Under the pieces are notes generated by a model. The model was not told the origin of the DNA. It was given only the letters and a program-made list of their open reading frames with translations, and ran no database searches. Both the position numbers and the translations under genes were made by a program. A stretch of DNA of 51,550 nucleotides from Gammaproteobacteria bacterium (GTDB lineage: Bacteria > Pseudomonadota > Gammaproteobacteria > SZUA-229), in assembly GCA_029882395.1 (NCBI GenBank), contig JAOUKT010000014.1, positions 1-51,550 on the forward strand, in the 5' to 3' direction. This document shows positions 23,621 through 32,795 of the stretch, in pieces. Positions within the stretch are counted from its first letter, which is position 1; every line of letters starts with the position of its first letter.

Positions 23621-24430
23621 TTACGCTCCTATTAACCTTTTTATGATGCCTTTTTTGGCAGCCGACAGAAAACGAAATTCAAGTTGCTGGCCAAGTAAAC
23701 GCTCAACGGCATCGCTGTATGCCATACCGGCATCGGCTTGCTGGTTATGGATGACCGGTTCGCCCTGATTAGACGCTTTTAAGACCGATTGTGACTCCGG
23801 GATAACGCCTAATAATGGAATGGCCAGAATTTCTTCAACATCAGCCACACTCAGCATTTCGCCTTCTTCAACACGTTCGGGGCTATAACGCGTGATTAAT
23901 AAATGCTCTTTTACCGGTTCGCTGCCTGTTTCTGCCCGTTTTGATTTGCTTTGTAAAATGCCCAGAATACGGTCAGAGTCTCTGACAGATGAGACTTCTG
24001 GATTGGTGACGACGATGGCTTCATCGGCAAAGTAGAGCGCCATTTGTGCGCCTTTCTCAATACCCGCTGGTGAATCACAGATAATATATTCAAAGCTTTC
24101 GGATAATTCCTGTAATACTTTCTCAACGCCTTCAAGTGTCAACGCGTCTTTGTCGCGGGTCTGGGAGGCGGGTAATACAAACAGGTTATCGACACGTTTA
24201 TCTTTAATTAACGTCTGGTTTAAATTGGCTTCGTTATTTAAGACGTTGACAAAGTCATAGACTACGCGGCGCTCACATCCCATGATCAGGTCCAGGTTTC
24301 TCAAGCCGACATCGAAATCGATGATAACCGTCTTTTTACCTTTAAGCGCCAGCCCGGTTCCAATTGCAGCGCTGGTGGTGGTTTTGCCTACACCGCCTTT
24401 ACCGGAGGTAACAACAATAATCTTAGCCAA
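23621..24430 (-). CDS. minD: MinD, septum-site determining ATPase
   Basis: A 269-aa deviant-Walker ATPase that recruits MinC to the membrane and oscillates with MinE. The deviant Walker A motif [10 protein letters not shown] (9-18) has both signature lysines, [12 protein letters not shown] follows as the switch region, and ICDSPAGIE carries the Walker B aspartate. The C-terminal amphipathic membrane anchor is [12 protein letters not shown]. It lies 44 nt after minC and 1 nt before minE, the usual minCDE order. Confidence 0.98.
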   Translation of the reverse strand: MAKIIVVTSGKGGVGKTTTSAAIGTGLALKGKKTVIIDFDVGLRNLDLIMGCERRVVYDFVNVLNNEANLNQTLIKDKRVDNLFVLPASQTRDKDALTLEGVEKVLQELSESFEYIICDSPAGIEKGAQMALYFADEAIVVTNPEVSSVRDSDRILGILQSKSKRAETGSEPVKEHLLITRYSPERVEEGEMLSVADVEEILAIPLLGVIPESQSVLKASNQGEPVIHNQQADAGMAYSDAVERLLGQQLEFRFLSAAKKGIIKRLIGA

Positions 24431-24474
24431 GTCTATTTACCTGTGTTTGAGAAATTATTAGTGCAAAGTATTCA

Positions 24475-25164
24475 TTAAAGCGCGCTGATATGCAAGACCT
24501 CATCAATGAGATAAAACTGGGTGGCACGCTTCTCTGGCTGCTGTTGCAGTGATTCGCTGAGTAAAAAATGACCGGCAATTGAAACCAGTTCGGCTTCGTT
24601 GTTTGCACAAAATACCCGCGAGTTTTTATTGCCGCTGACACCGGCCAGTGCTCTGCCACGAAGCGAGCCGTAGATATGGATGTTGCCATCTGCCAGCACT
24701 TCGGCACCGCCGCTAACAGAGCCTAATATCACCAGATCGGAGCCTTCGGCATAAATTTGCTGGCCAGAACGAACCGTTTTCGAAATGATTCGGGCGTCGG
24801 GGTTGTTATCGGTTGGCAGTGGCTGTTCTATAGCTTTCTCAGCAGAATGCTTGCCGCTGTGCTCGATAACCGCCAGCCTGGTTTTTTCAATGGCTGAAAA
24901 ATCCAGTTTCTGATGATGACGAAAGCCAATTGGCTGAAGACTATTTTCACGGCAAATCGACAGTAGTTCAGAATAATTGATAGCAACCGTGTCAAGGTTA
25001 AGCTGGCTAACATCGATCATGACGGCTGACTGACGAAAAAAATCAGGCGAAGCTTCAACCTTGTTTCTCAGCTGCTGTCTGAAAGCATTGAGGTCGTATT
25101 CACTGAATTCGAGAATAAAAGTTGTTAATACACTGCCTTTCAGGCGAAAGCACTCATTGTGCAT
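24475..25164 (-). CDS. minC: MinC, septum-site determining inhibitor
   Basis: A 229-aa inhibitor of FtsZ polymerisation. The N-terminal FtsZ-interacting domain (about 1-105) is followed by an acidic/prolyl linker and the C-terminal beta-helix dimer domain (about 122-225), with repeated glycines in VILGSVSGGAEVLADGNIHI, YGSLRGRALAG and SRVFC. Length is normal. It is the first gene of minCDE; the promoter must lie in the 300-bp gap upstream. Confidence 0.96.
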   Translation of the reverse strand: MHNECFRLKGSVLTTFILEFSEYDLNAFRQQLRNKVEASPDFFRQSAVMIDVSQLNLDTVAINYSELLSICRENSLQPIGFRHHQKLDFSAIEKTRLAVIEHSGKHSAEKAIEQPLPTDNNPDARIISKTVRSGQQIYAEGSDLVILGSVSGGAEVLADGNIHIYGSLRGRALAGVSGNKNSRVFCANNEAELVSIAGHFLLSESLQQQPEKRATQFYLIDEVLHISAL

Positions 25165-25464
25165 GATTTAATATTCTCTTATATATAATAAGTCATTACT
25201 GCTGACTCAAAACGGGGTCGCAGGCTGTAAATGATAGCAAACCGAATGTGATGGTTTGATGAAAAGCTGCAATGATATTACCATCTTTTGCCCGCATAAG
25301 TGATAAATAGAGGCGTGTTCTGCAATATCTCATAAATGTGATAAAAATATATCAATGTGAATAATGTGCTTAAGTTTGAGATTGAAATGCTTAAATTATC
25401 TTCTTTTTATACTCTCATAGTTGTAAAATCAGCAGCTGCATAAATTATATAATCTGGATAGTCG
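25165..25464. other. 300-bp divergent intergenic region (minC / SCP2-like)
   Basis: No gene seen. It should hold the minC promoter on one strand and the SCP2-like gene promoter on the other. An imperfect inverted repeat TGATA-N6-TATCA is at 25339-25354; its spacing is wrong for FNR. Confidence 0.5.
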
Positions 25465-25866
25465 ATGGCTGAAATATTTTCAGAAGAATGGATGGTGAAA
25501 TACAAATCGTTATGGAACGCTGATAAAGAGCATATCAAACAATTAGCCGATTCGGATTTCAGTTCAAAAGTCGGCTTTGGATTGCAGAATGAAGATGCAC
25601 CAAGAGTATTGATAGAAATCGATCATGGAATTATTACCAACCTCGCTAGTTATAATAACGAGGTACTGGACTGGGATCTGCGCGGCAAGCCGGATTTTTG
25701 GACTACGGTCAGCGAAAAGGCACCCAATTTAATGAGACTGGGTTTGGCTTATACTTCGCGGGACCTGAAATTCTTTAAAGGCGATTACGCTACAATGGTA
25801 AAAGACTCTCGTTTATCAGATGCCTTCATCCGCTGCATAAAATTTATGAGTTCGGTTTATCATTAA
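25465..25866 (+). CDS. SCP2-like sterol/lipid-carrier domain protein
   Basis: A 133-aa single-domain protein resembling SCP2-like families: an N-terminal FSEEWMVKYKSLWNA helix, a beta sheet containing VLIEIDHGIITNL, then WDLRGKPDFWTTV and a C-terminal FFKGDYATMV element. SCP2 folds bind lipids, fatty acids or CoA esters in a hydrophobic tunnel; a ligand here is unknown. The last 23 nt overlap tail-to-tail with the TgpA-type transglutaminase gene on the other strand, so no terminator can lie between them. Confidence 0.72.
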   Translation: MAEIFSEEWMVKYKSLWNADKEHIKQLADSDFSSKVGFGLQNEDAPRVLIEIDHGIITNLASYNNEVLDWDLRGKPDFWTTVSEKAPNLMRLGLAYTSRDLKFFKGDYATMVKDSRLSDAFIRCIKFMSSVYH

Positions 25867-27832
25867 TATTATCAGGCTCTAATCTAAAATGCCGGACTGA
25901 GCTGATAAACCTGTCAGCGCTATCGGCATTTTTTATTTTTCGAAATTTCAGTTCAATATACAAGTTCATAATGCGAGAAATTTCTCTGCTTTGTTGAGGG
26001 AAACGGCTTTCTAGCCGCTTTGTATAATCTGCCGGGCCTTCATTTTTTCTTTTACTAAAGCCTGAGTTTTCAAATTTATGCAAAAATTTCTGATAGGCTT
26101 TTGTTACCGCATCGTTTTTCTGTCTTTTAGCGCTGAGAAAATAAACGATAACGGTCAACACTAACGTGCCGAGTATGACTTTAATAAATAAATAACTGAT
26201 GTCGTGCAAACTCACGCTTTTGCCGCTGAGTATCTCAATGAATTGTTTCTGTGTGCTTTCATTGTAGTTCAGTATCCATTGATTCCATTTGTTATCGATA
26301 GCATCAAATAATTGTCTGATTTTTTGCAGGCCGGCAAAATCAAGCTGTAAGTGCAGGGGCAGATTTTGCTGGCCTTTAAGTGCTGTGGCAATGTCTTTGC
26401 TGACTCTGTGTGGTGCAATAGAGGCTGTCGGGTCGATTCGAATCCAGCCTCTGTTATCGATCCAGACCTCGTTCCAGGCATGTGCCATGGATTGATCAAC
26501 CGAAATAATATTGTTATACGGGTTCGCTTCACCGCCGAGGTAGCCCAGTACAACCCTGCTGGGGATGCCGGCAGCTCTCATCAATACAGCAAAGGAACTG
26601 GCATAATGCTCACAAAACCCTTGCCGGGTTTCGAATAAAAACTCATCGACTGATGCCAGATTGCGCAATTTGGCAGGGCTCAGTGTGTAATAAAAGTTTT
26701 GTGTTGTGAAATGCGTAAGGGCTTTTTTAATAATTGCCTCAGGCGTGGCCGAGTTTCTTTTCCAGTCTTGAGCCAGTGCAATCGTATTAGTGTTTATGCC
26801 AGGCAGCTTAAGCGCTCGGCTTCTGCTACGGCTATCAAGTTGATTACTCATATAATAGCGTGAAGCTGAATGAGCGCTGTATTGAAATAATGAACGGATG
26901 GTTTTAGGAGACAGCGCGGTAAAATCAGTATTAATGCTGAGGCTGTTGCTGATGGTAACAGGCAGATCCAGGAGATACAGCCATTTATTATTACTGGCTT
27001 CAACGGTGATGGTGTATTTGTAACCTGTATCGAGCAGATGTATCTGTGTTTGCGTTTCACTTGGTTTATTATTTTCCCATGTTTTTCCGTCGTAGTGCCA
27101 TAACGTTAGCGCCCGCCAGTACAGCTGTTTCTTTTCGGGTTGTTTTGTCGCAAAGTCGGCACGAAAGACCCGCTCATTTGAATACACTAGCTGGCTTATC
27201 TTTCCCGGTTCCATGCTGTCGGATAAACCGCTTCTGGCCCGTGTCTGTTCATCGTTTGTATGCCATAATTGACCGCTGATGCGGGGGAAAAATACAAAAA
27301 GAACCAGCATCAGCGGTAATGAGAAAGCTGTTAGCCTGAGCGCTGTTTTTAGTTTTTCGAATAATGTAATGCGGCTTGATTTTTCACTGAGGCTTAATAA
27401 GGTGACCAGGGTTATAAAAACACAGCACAACATATATAAGGCGGTCGGCAGTGTCTGCGAAAACAGAAGATTGGTTGCAATAATGAAAAGTGAAAGAATC
27501 ACAAGCAACATGTAGTCGCGTTGGCATCTGCTCTCGAGCAGTTTTAGAAAAGTCATCACCAGAAGCAGGTGGCTGCCGGCTACGATGCCTGAAAAACCAC
27601 CGGCGTGATTATATATAAGCAGTGAAAATAGCAGCGTAAATAAGACTGTTATTAATTTTCCGGCCCCGGCTTTTGGTTTTATGACGATAAACAGTCGCCA
27701 GCTTAACAGCGAAAAAACGCTTAAAATTGACCACCAGGGAATGTATCTAAAGTGCGGTATGCTCACTAACAATAATAAAAATATGACGCTGGAGACCGGG
27801 TCGGATTTTAGCTTGTCGATATGTTGCCTCAT
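25844..27832 (-). CDS. TgpA-type transmembrane transglutaminase-like protein (DUF3488)
   Basis: A 662-aa inner-membrane protein with several N-terminal helices (about residues 15-180), a large periplasmic transglutaminase-like domain and one more helix near 546-565 before a cytoplasmic tail. The catalytic triad is visible: C407 in GFCEHYASSF, H451 in AHAWNEVW and D468 in RIDPTA. The layout matches TgpA, a Pseudomonas protein important for viability and thought to modify or cleave peptide bonds at the envelope. It is the last gene of a MoxR-DUF58-TgpA operon, 15 nt after the DUF58 gene. Confidence 0.9.
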   Translation of the reverse strand: MRQHIDKLKSDPVSSVIFLLLLVSIPHFRYIPWWSILSVFSLLSWRLFIVIKPKAGAGKLITVLFTLLFSLLIYNHAGGFSGIVAGSHLLLVMTFLKLLESRCQRDYMLLVILSLFIIATNLLFSQTLPTALYMLCCVFITLVTLLSLSEKSSRITLFEKLKTALRLTAFSLPLMLVLFVFFPRISGQLWHTNDEQTRARSGLSDSMEPGKISQLVYSNERVFRADFATKQPEKKQLYWRALTLWHYDGKTWENNKPSETQTQIHLLDTGYKYTITVEASNNKWLYLLDLPVTISNSLSINTDFTALSPKTIRSLFQYSAHSASRYYMSNQLDSRSRSRALKLPGINTNTIALAQDWKRNSATPEAIIKKALTHFTTQNFYYTLSPAKLRNLASVDEFLFETRQGFCEHYASSFAVLMRAAGIPSRVVLGYLGGEANPYNNIISVDQSMAHAWNEVWIDNRGWIRIDPTASIAPHRVSKDIATALKGQQNLPLHLQLDFAGLQKIRQLFDAIDNKWNQWILNYNESTQKQFIEILSGKSVSLHDISYLFIKVILGTLVLTVIVYFLSAKRQKNDAVTKAYQKFLHKFENSGFSKRKNEGPADYTKRLESRFPQQSREISRIMNLYIELKFRKIKNADSADRFISSVRHFRLEPDNINDKPNS

Positions 27833-27847
27833 TATCTAATAATGCAA

Positions 27848-28822
27848 CTAGAGCTTAGCTAAAGCCAGTGAGCTGAGGCATTTATGTTTATGCGCTTCTC
27901 CACTCGAAGGCTTTATTGTTTTTGCTGGCAGTTTAAGACCGTAATTGATAGCTGACTGGCTGGCTTTAAGAACAAGTGCGCAAAGTATCGATAGCCTTTC
28001 TTCGGTATTGTTAATGGCAGTGAGTTTGTCATAATCAAATATCAGGAAATCGCCCGTTTCAGCATGAAATTCTTTGGTATAAAGTCGATTTGTTTTTGCT
28101 ATGGTTTTCCAGGCCAGACTCTTGGGGCTGTCTCCCTTCTGGAAATCCCTGATGCCTGCAAATTCATCATCACCGATATGGCGGCTTTGTTGCTGCTCTC
28201 CAGCAAAAAAATCTGTGGGCATGAGATTGTGAGGTGCAGGGCGGGGATAAATGATGGCTGAATTTATAATTTCTACCTGTGTCCAGGCATGAAATAAACC
28301 CAGCGGGTATTCGCTGTATAGCTTAAAGCGAGAGACGTATTGCAGGCCTCTTTTATTTGAGATTTCGCTAATAATGAACTGGCTTTTTTCCCGGCCTTTA
28401 ACAGCAAAAACATTGTTGTTAGCTTTTGTTTCAAGTGCAATGTGCCGATTATTGTCATCTGAGGTGACATGAAAAATAAAATCAACAGGGCTGTGGCAAA
28501 ATACAGGCGCTGAATGTTCTGCGTAAATAATGAGCTGGCTGATGTTCTGATGAGTTTGTAACATCGTTATAAAACCCAGGCTGGCAAGAAAAAAACACAA
28601 TAAATATGCCGGGCTGTTATTGTAATTAATGGCCCCCGAGAGAATGGCGATCAAGGTGATGATATATAACCAGCCAGCTTTGCTGGGTAATATATAAATA
28701 TTGTGACGATTTATTGAGTAGGACTTACGCGGCTGCCGGGCTTTTTTCTTAATCCAGTAGTCCATCCTGCTGGCAAGCCATTCTGGAACAAAGGGCAAGT
28801 TATGGCTTTCCCGGGTGCTCAC
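27848..28822 (-). CDS. DUF58 domain-containing protein
   Basis: 324 aa, with two hydrophobic helices near residues 53-90 and a DUF58 domain recognised by GDDEFAGIRDFQKGDSPKSLAWK (about 216-238), followed by a vWA-like portion with FLIFDYD. DUF58 proteins pair with MoxR AAA+ ATPases and are thought to be client adaptors or complex partners. The gene starts 1 nt after the moxR-like stop and is followed 15 nt later by the TgpA gene, the conserved three-gene order. Confidence 0.9.
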   Translation of the reverse strand: MSTRESHNLPFVPEWLASRMDYWIKKKARQPRKSYSINRHNIYILPSKAGWLYIITLIAILSGAINYNNSPAYLLCFFLASLGFITMLQTHQNISQLIIYAEHSAPVFCHSPVDFIFHVTSDDNNRHIALETKANNNVFAVKGREKSQFIISEISNKRGLQYVSRFKLYSEYPLGLFHAWTQVEIINSAIIYPRPAPHNLMPTDFFAGEQQQSRHIGDDEFAGIRDFQKGDSPKSLAWKTIAKTNRLYTKEFHAETGDFLIFDYDKLTAINNTEERLSILCALVLKASQSAINYGLKLPAKTIKPSSGEAHKHKCLSSLALAKL

Positions 28823-28823
28823 A

Positions 28824-29732
28824 TTACACTTCTATACTATCCAGTATTTTTCGAGATAGTTGTTGGACAGATGATTCGGCCTGTTCGTAGTGGCGTTCCA
28901 AACGGTGTTCACAAACGGCGCTGTAAACAGCCTGTATATCTTCGGGCAAGACATAATCACGATTATGCACAAATGCCCAGGACTGCGAGGCTCTTTTTAA
29001 GGCCATGCCGGCACGGGGTGACAAACCGTGAATGAAGCCGGCTTCATGGCGAGTTTTTTCAACAATTTGCAATATGTAATTAATGATGTTTTCAGACACG
29101 TGCACCTGTTTTGACTGTTGCTGCATGCCGAGCAATTCGTCGGCTGTTAGCATGGTTTTGATCTGATCTAATAATTGCCGGGGATCCTGAGCAGAAAGCA
29201 ACCTCTTTTCGGCGACTTTATCGGGGTAACCCATTTTTATTCTCATTAAAAAGCGATCAAGTTGAGACTCTGGTAATGCAAAGGTGCCAACCTGGGAGCT
29301 GGGGTTTTGGGTTGCGATGACAAAGAACGGCTGTGGTAGAGGGTGGGTTTCTCCGTCGACGCTGACTTTGTGTTCTTCCATGGCTTCCAGCAGCGCGCTT
29401 TGGGTTTTTGGGGTGGCGCGGTTGATTTCGTCGGCCAGCAGAACCTGGTTAAATATGGGGCCCGGGTGAAAGCTGAAGCGTTTTGTGCTGTTATCAAACA
29501 CAGAGATTCCGGTAACATCGGCTGGTAACAGATCACTGGTGAACTGCAGCCTTGTAAAGGCTAATCCAAAGACTTTTGATAAAGTCAGGGCTAATGTGGT
29601 TTTGCCTACACCAGGCAGGTCTTCGATGAGTAAGTGGCCCTGTGATAGCAGGCAACAAATGGCCAGTTTTATTTCCTTGTTTTTGCCGAGTACGATTTTA
29701 GCGGATTCTGCAATACACTTTGAAACGGGCAT
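28824..29732 (-). CDS. MoxR-family AAA+ ATPase
   Basis: A 302-aa chaperone-like AAA+ ATPase. Walker A is LPGVGKTT (39-46), Walker B with the sensor region is LLADEINRATPKTQSALLEAM, and the C-terminal lid contains SPRAGMALKRASQSWAF. MoxR proteins act with vWA or DUF58 partners in maturation or insertion of protein complexes. The gene is tightly linked to DUF58 and TgpA downstream and follows an Hpt gene by 36 nt, suggesting that phosphorelay input and the envelope operon share a transcript. Confidence 0.93.
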   Translation of the reverse strand: MPVSKCIAESAKIVLGKNKEIKLAICCLLSQGHLLIEDLPGVGKTTLALTLSKVFGLAFTRLQFTSDLLPADVTGISVFDNSTKRFSFHPGPIFNQVLLADEINRATPKTQSALLEAMEEHKVSVDGETHPLPQPFFVIATQNPSSQVGTFALPESQLDRFLMRIKMGYPDKVAEKRLLSAQDPRQLLDQIKTMLTADELLGMQQQSKQVHVSENIINYILQIVEKTRHEAGFIHGLSPRAGMALKRASQSWAFVHNRDYVLPEDIQAVYSAVCEHRLERHYEQAESSVQQLSRKILDSIEV

Positions 29733-29768
29733 ATTAAGGTCTTGTACAGGTTGTTATGAGTTTGTTGT

Positions 29769-30110
29769 TTAAAGATAACTCTGAATGGCGGCTTGGTAGA
29801 GTTTGAACTCGGCTTTCAGGTTGTCTGCCCAGTCAGCTTTACCCTCTAATTCATCTTTTCGTGCCCTTTCTTCGTAATCTTTGCTCAATAGGTGCATTTG
29901 ACTGGCACCCACCGAGCCGCTGCTGCCTTTGATTGAATGCGTCAGGGCAATGATATCTTTGACTTCATCGTTATCAATAGCCGTTTGTAGCTGATCTAAC
30001 TGAGAGTTTGCATTATCGATAAAGGTATTAATCAGGAAGTTAAATTTGTCCTTCATCAGGCCTTTTAGTGTATCGATAACGCTATGGTCTATAGAGTTTG
30101 AGTCATTCAT
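29769..30110 (-). CDS. Histidine phosphotransfer (Hpt) domain protein
   Basis: A 113-aa stand-alone Hpt protein with the phospho-accepting histidine H58 in THSIKGSSGSVGA. The four-helix Hpt fold fits the predicted helices. It would relay phosphate between a hybrid kinase, not encoded here, and a receiver domain. The divergently transcribed gene 170 bp away encodes a receiver-PP2C protein, a plausible partner. It may be the first gene of the Hpt-MoxR-DUF58-TgpA transcript. Confidence 0.9.
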   Translation of the reverse strand: MNDSNSIDHSVIDTLKGLMKDKFNFLINTFIDNANSQLDQLQTAIDNDEVKDIIALTHSIKGSSGSVGASQMHLLSKDYEERARKDELEGKADWADNLKAEFKLYQAAIQSYL

Positions 30111-30280
30111 GGATTAGATTCTGATTTTATTTGAAAAGTTAATTTTATATTAGACCATTTTCTAACGATATACTGAAAAAACTGAATAACAATTTGAGTT
30201 TGTTTGTAACGCTTTAGTCGTCTATATAGGTAAGATTGGTAATCTTCATAAGATAAAATAAATGACCTGGTTTGAGAGAA

Positions 30281-31429
30281 ATGAGTAAAGTCTTAATAGT
30301 CGATGATGACGCTATCAACCGTATGATTCTCAAAGGTATGTTGCACAAAGAGGGGCATCAGGTGATTGAGGTTGAAAATGGCAAGCTTGCCGTTGACTGC
30401 TTCATGTTAGAAAAGCCCGATGTTATTCTTATGGATATAATGATGCCCGTTATGAGTGGTTATGAGGCCATAAAGCTAATTAAAGAGCTGACCGAAGATC
30501 AGTATGTACCGATTATTGCGTTAACGGCAATGACAGATGAGGAAGAGCTGGCAAAGTGCTTGAGTTGCGGTGCGGATGATTTTTTAACCAAACCGTTTAG
30601 CCAGATTGTATTGATGGCTAAGATACAGGCGGCGATTCGCATGCAAGGTTTGTATTCAACCATCAGGCAGCAGCGTGACCAGATTGAATCAAACAGGCAG
30701 GAATTAGAACAAGAGCAGGAAAAAGCCTCCAAGATATACAAGAGAATGACAAAGAAAAGCGAGATTGTTGGTCTCAGTCTGCGCCATCATATGTCGCCTA
30801 TGTCATTGTTTAATGGTGACATGCTGTTATCGGCTCGATCTTCTGATGGTGTTAGTTATATCTTTCTTGGGGATGCAACCGGCCATGGTTTGCCGGCTGC
30901 TGTCGGCGCTTTCCCGGTCAGGGATATATTTTATGCGATGGTGGAAAAGGGCTCATCAGGCGACGAAATTATCAATGAGCTTAACCGTAAATTAGTGGAT
31001 ATTTTCCCTGTTGAGTTTTTTCTTTGTGGCGTGATGCTGGTTATATCGGCAGATAAAAAAAGCTATTTTATCTGGAATGGTGGAATGCCTGATGTGGTGA
31101 TATACAGGCCAGATGAAAAGAAAATCATTAACAAAATACGCTCGGCCAATTTACCACTGGGTATTGCCGCATCAGATAGCTTTAATGCAGAGTTTATTGA
31201 AGTTGATGTTAAAGATGATGACAGCATTATTATCTACTCTGATGGCGTCACAGAAGCGCAGAGGAGTGAAGGTGAATATTACGGAGAACAGCGGTTTTTA
31301 AATACCATTGAAAAGAGTTTGCCTTTTCAGGTGATAGATACGGTACTCAAAGATATAAAAGAGTATTGTGGTGACAGTTCCCAGTCTGATGATGTTTCCT
31401 TAATTGAATATACTGTTACGCAAGCCTAA
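30281..31429 (+). CDS. Response regulator with PP2C-type (SpoIIE) phosphatase output
   Basis: 382 aa. An N-terminal receiver domain (about 2-120) has acidic residues in VDDD, phospho-acceptor D52 in LMDIMMP and K104 in TKPF. A coiled coil (about 127-158) links it to a SpoIIE-like PP2C serine phosphatase domain with GDATGHG (197-203), IIYSDGVTEAQ and SDDVSLIEY metal-binding motifs. Such proteins (RssB/HsbR-like) dephosphorylate anti-sigma or anti-anti-sigma proteins; none is in the window. The frame opens with TTG at 30272, but the ATG at 30281 gives the standard receiver start MSKVLIVDDD. It is divergent from the Hpt gene. Confidence 0.93.
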   Translation: MSKVLIVDDDAINRMILKGMLHKEGHQVIEVENGKLAVDCFMLEKPDVILMDIMMPVMSGYEAIKLIKELTEDQYVPIIALTAMTDEEELAKCLSCGADDFLTKPFSQIVLMAKIQAAIRMQGLYSTIRQQRDQIESNRQELEQEQEKASKIYKRMTKKSEIVGLSLRHHMSPMSLFNGDMLLSARSSDGVSYIFLGDATGHGLPAAVGAFPVRDIFYAMVEKGSSGDEIINELNRKLVDIFPVEFFLCGVMLVISADKKSYFIWNGGMPDVVIYRPDEKKIINKIRSANLPLGIAASDSFNAEFIEVDVKDDDSIIIYSDGVTEAQRSEGEYYGEQRFLNTIEKSLPFQVIDTVLKDIKEYCGDSSQSDDVSLIEYTVTQA

Positions 31430-31452
31430 GAGCAGGGCGTGGACGGAACAAA

Positions 31453-32121
31453 ATGAAAATTTCTATCATTATTCCGACTCTGAATGAGGCGGATACGATT
31501 GTCAATACACTCACTCCCTTGCAATGCTGGCGACAACGAGGCCATCAGGTGATTCTGGTCGATGCCAGAAGCTGCGACAACACACTTGAAAAGGCAAAGC
31601 CTTTGACAGACGTGATGCTATTGTCCGATAAGGGTCGCGCCTTGCAAATGAATACCGGAGCAGAGCAGGCTGAAGGTGAGATATTATTGTTTTTGCATGC
31701 GGATACAATCATTGCCGAGAATGCAGATCAAAAGATTTTAAATGCCCTGAATAACCATGCCTGGGGACGTTTCAATGTGTGCTTTTCATCCCCGGCATGG
31801 ATCTATAAAATCATTGCCTGGCTGATGAACCGAAAGTCATGCCTGACATCGGTTGCCACTGGAGATCAGGCAATCTTTGTAAAAAAGAAGCTTTTTGAAG
31901 ATGTTGGCAGATTTCCGCAACAAGAATTAATGGAAGATATTGAGCTTTCTATCGCCCTGAGACGCCATGGCAGATCGGTTTGTCTGGCGGATAAAGTCAT
32001 TACATCCAGTCGACGGTGGGAGGCGAAAGGTGTCATCAAAACGATCTTGTTAATGTGGTTTTTACGCGCCGCTTATTTTTTTGGAATGCCATCAAATAAG
32101 TTAAAATGCTGGTATCACTGA
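31453..32121 (+). CDS. Family 2-type glycosyltransferase (TIGR04283-like)
   Basis: A 222-aa GT-A fold enzyme. The N-terminal ISIIIPTLNEADTI is the nucleotide-sugar binding strand, LLFLHADT supplies the acidic metal-binding motif and ELMEDIELSIALRRHGR is the catalytic-base region. It resembles the TIGR04283 family, which often occurs with the DUF2064/TIGR04282 transferase; such a partner lies 1.6 kb downstream. Some databases link these names to arsenosugar synthesis, but no arsM or arsS gene is present here, so I would not apply that role. It starts 23 nt after the phosphatase gene. Confidence 0.82.
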   Translation: MKISIIIPTLNEADTIVNTLTPLQCWRQRGHQVILVDARSCDNTLEKAKPLTDVMLLSDKGRALQMNTGAEQAEGEILLFLHADTIIAENADQKILNALNNHAWGRFNVCFSSPAWIYKIIAWLMNRKSCLTSVATGDQAIFVKKKLFEDVGRFPQQELMEDIELSIALRRHGRSVCLADKVITSSRRWEAKGVIKTILLMWFLRAAYFFGMPSNKLKCWYH

Positions 32122-32176
32122 GCCATTAATTTGGTGATATGCACGGCCTCTATATAAGCAAATGTTAAATTAATAC

Positions 32177-32205
32177 TTGACTATTTTACTGGGTAATTTT
32201 AGAAT
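32177..32205 (+). promoter_or_regulatory. Sigma-70 promoter of the TusE-like gene
   Basis: TTGACT (32177-32182), an exact 17-nt spacer and TAGAAT (32200-32205) form a near-consensus promoter. It would give a 5' leader of about 60 nt before the TusE-like ATG at 32270. Confidence 0.7.
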
Positions 32206-32269
32206 TCCCTTACTAAATGCCTGTATCATTCAATCCAGGCGGGTTATCAATAATTTGGAGTGTGGTTAG

Positions 32270-32605
32270 ATGCAAGCTGTATTAAAAGACGGTACTGTTG
32301 TTGAGTTAAGCGAAGCGGGTTGGTTAGAGAACCTGGATGAGTGGAACGAGGAAGTCGCTGAAATAATTGCTGTTAATGAAAAAGTTGAATTAACACCAGA
32401 GCATTGGGATATCATCAACGAAGCACGCACTTTTTTCTACGATGAAGGTAAAGTTTGTGATCCGCGTTCTTTTTCTAAACTTATGAAGAAAAAATACGGT
32501 GCAGATCGTTCTGACAGTAAGTATATATATCGTTTATTCCCTTATGGATTAATCAAGTCTGCTAATAAAATTGCTGGCTTACCACGTCCAAAAGGCTGTA
32601 GTTAA
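32270..32605 (+). CDS. TusE/DsrC-family sulfur-carrier protein
   Basis: 111 aa. Family features include GWLENLDEWNEEVA, LTPEHWDIINEARTFF, YIYRLFPYG (85-93) and a C-terminal arm ending RPKGCS with penultimate cysteine C110. The second DsrC cysteine is replaced by N99, so by cysteine pattern this is the TusE type, acting as a persulfide acceptor in tRNA 2-thiouridine relay or related sulfur trafficking. C63 is an additional cysteine. A strong promoter and terminator bracket the gene, so it is largely monocistronic, with a TusA-like gene next. TusBCD are not in this window. Confidence 0.9.
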   Translation: MQAVLKDGTVVELSEAGWLENLDEWNEEVAEIIAVNEKVELTPEHWDIINEARTFFYDEGKVCDPRSFSKLMKKKYGADRSDSKYIYRLFPYGLIKSANKIAGLPRPKGCS

Positions 32606-32615
32606 GTATAAAAAA

Positions 32616-32645
32616 GCCAGCACTATTCTAGTGTTGGCTTTTTTT
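32616..32645 (+). terminator. Rho-independent terminator after the TusE-like gene
   Basis: GCCAGCACTA (32616-32625) pairs with TAGTGTTGGC (32629-32638) apart from one G-T wobble, with a TTC loop and a run of seven T residues. It lies 10 nt after the stop codon. Confidence 0.9.
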
Positions 32646-32709
32646 ATTCTCTAAAAACAATAAATAAAATTTATTTATTGTCTTATAAAAATTATCACAT
32701 GGCAATGAA

Positions 32710-32738
32710 TTGACGATAGTCTAGCTATTGATTATTGT
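32710..32738 (+). promoter_or_regulatory. Candidate promoter of the TusA-like gene
   Basis: TTGACG (32710-32715) and TATTGT (32733-32738) are separated by 17 nt, upstream of the TusA-like start at 32796. The -10 matches consensus at four of six positions. Confidence 0.45.
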
Positions 32739-32795
32739 TACTGCCGAGTTAGTTCTTAAGTGAACGATCACTAACATATAAAACCGGAGAATATC

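Noticed and set aside
25339..25354. FNR-binding site
   Set aside because: The half-sites TGATA and TATCA are too far apart for the FNR spacing and lack the outer TT/AA pairs.
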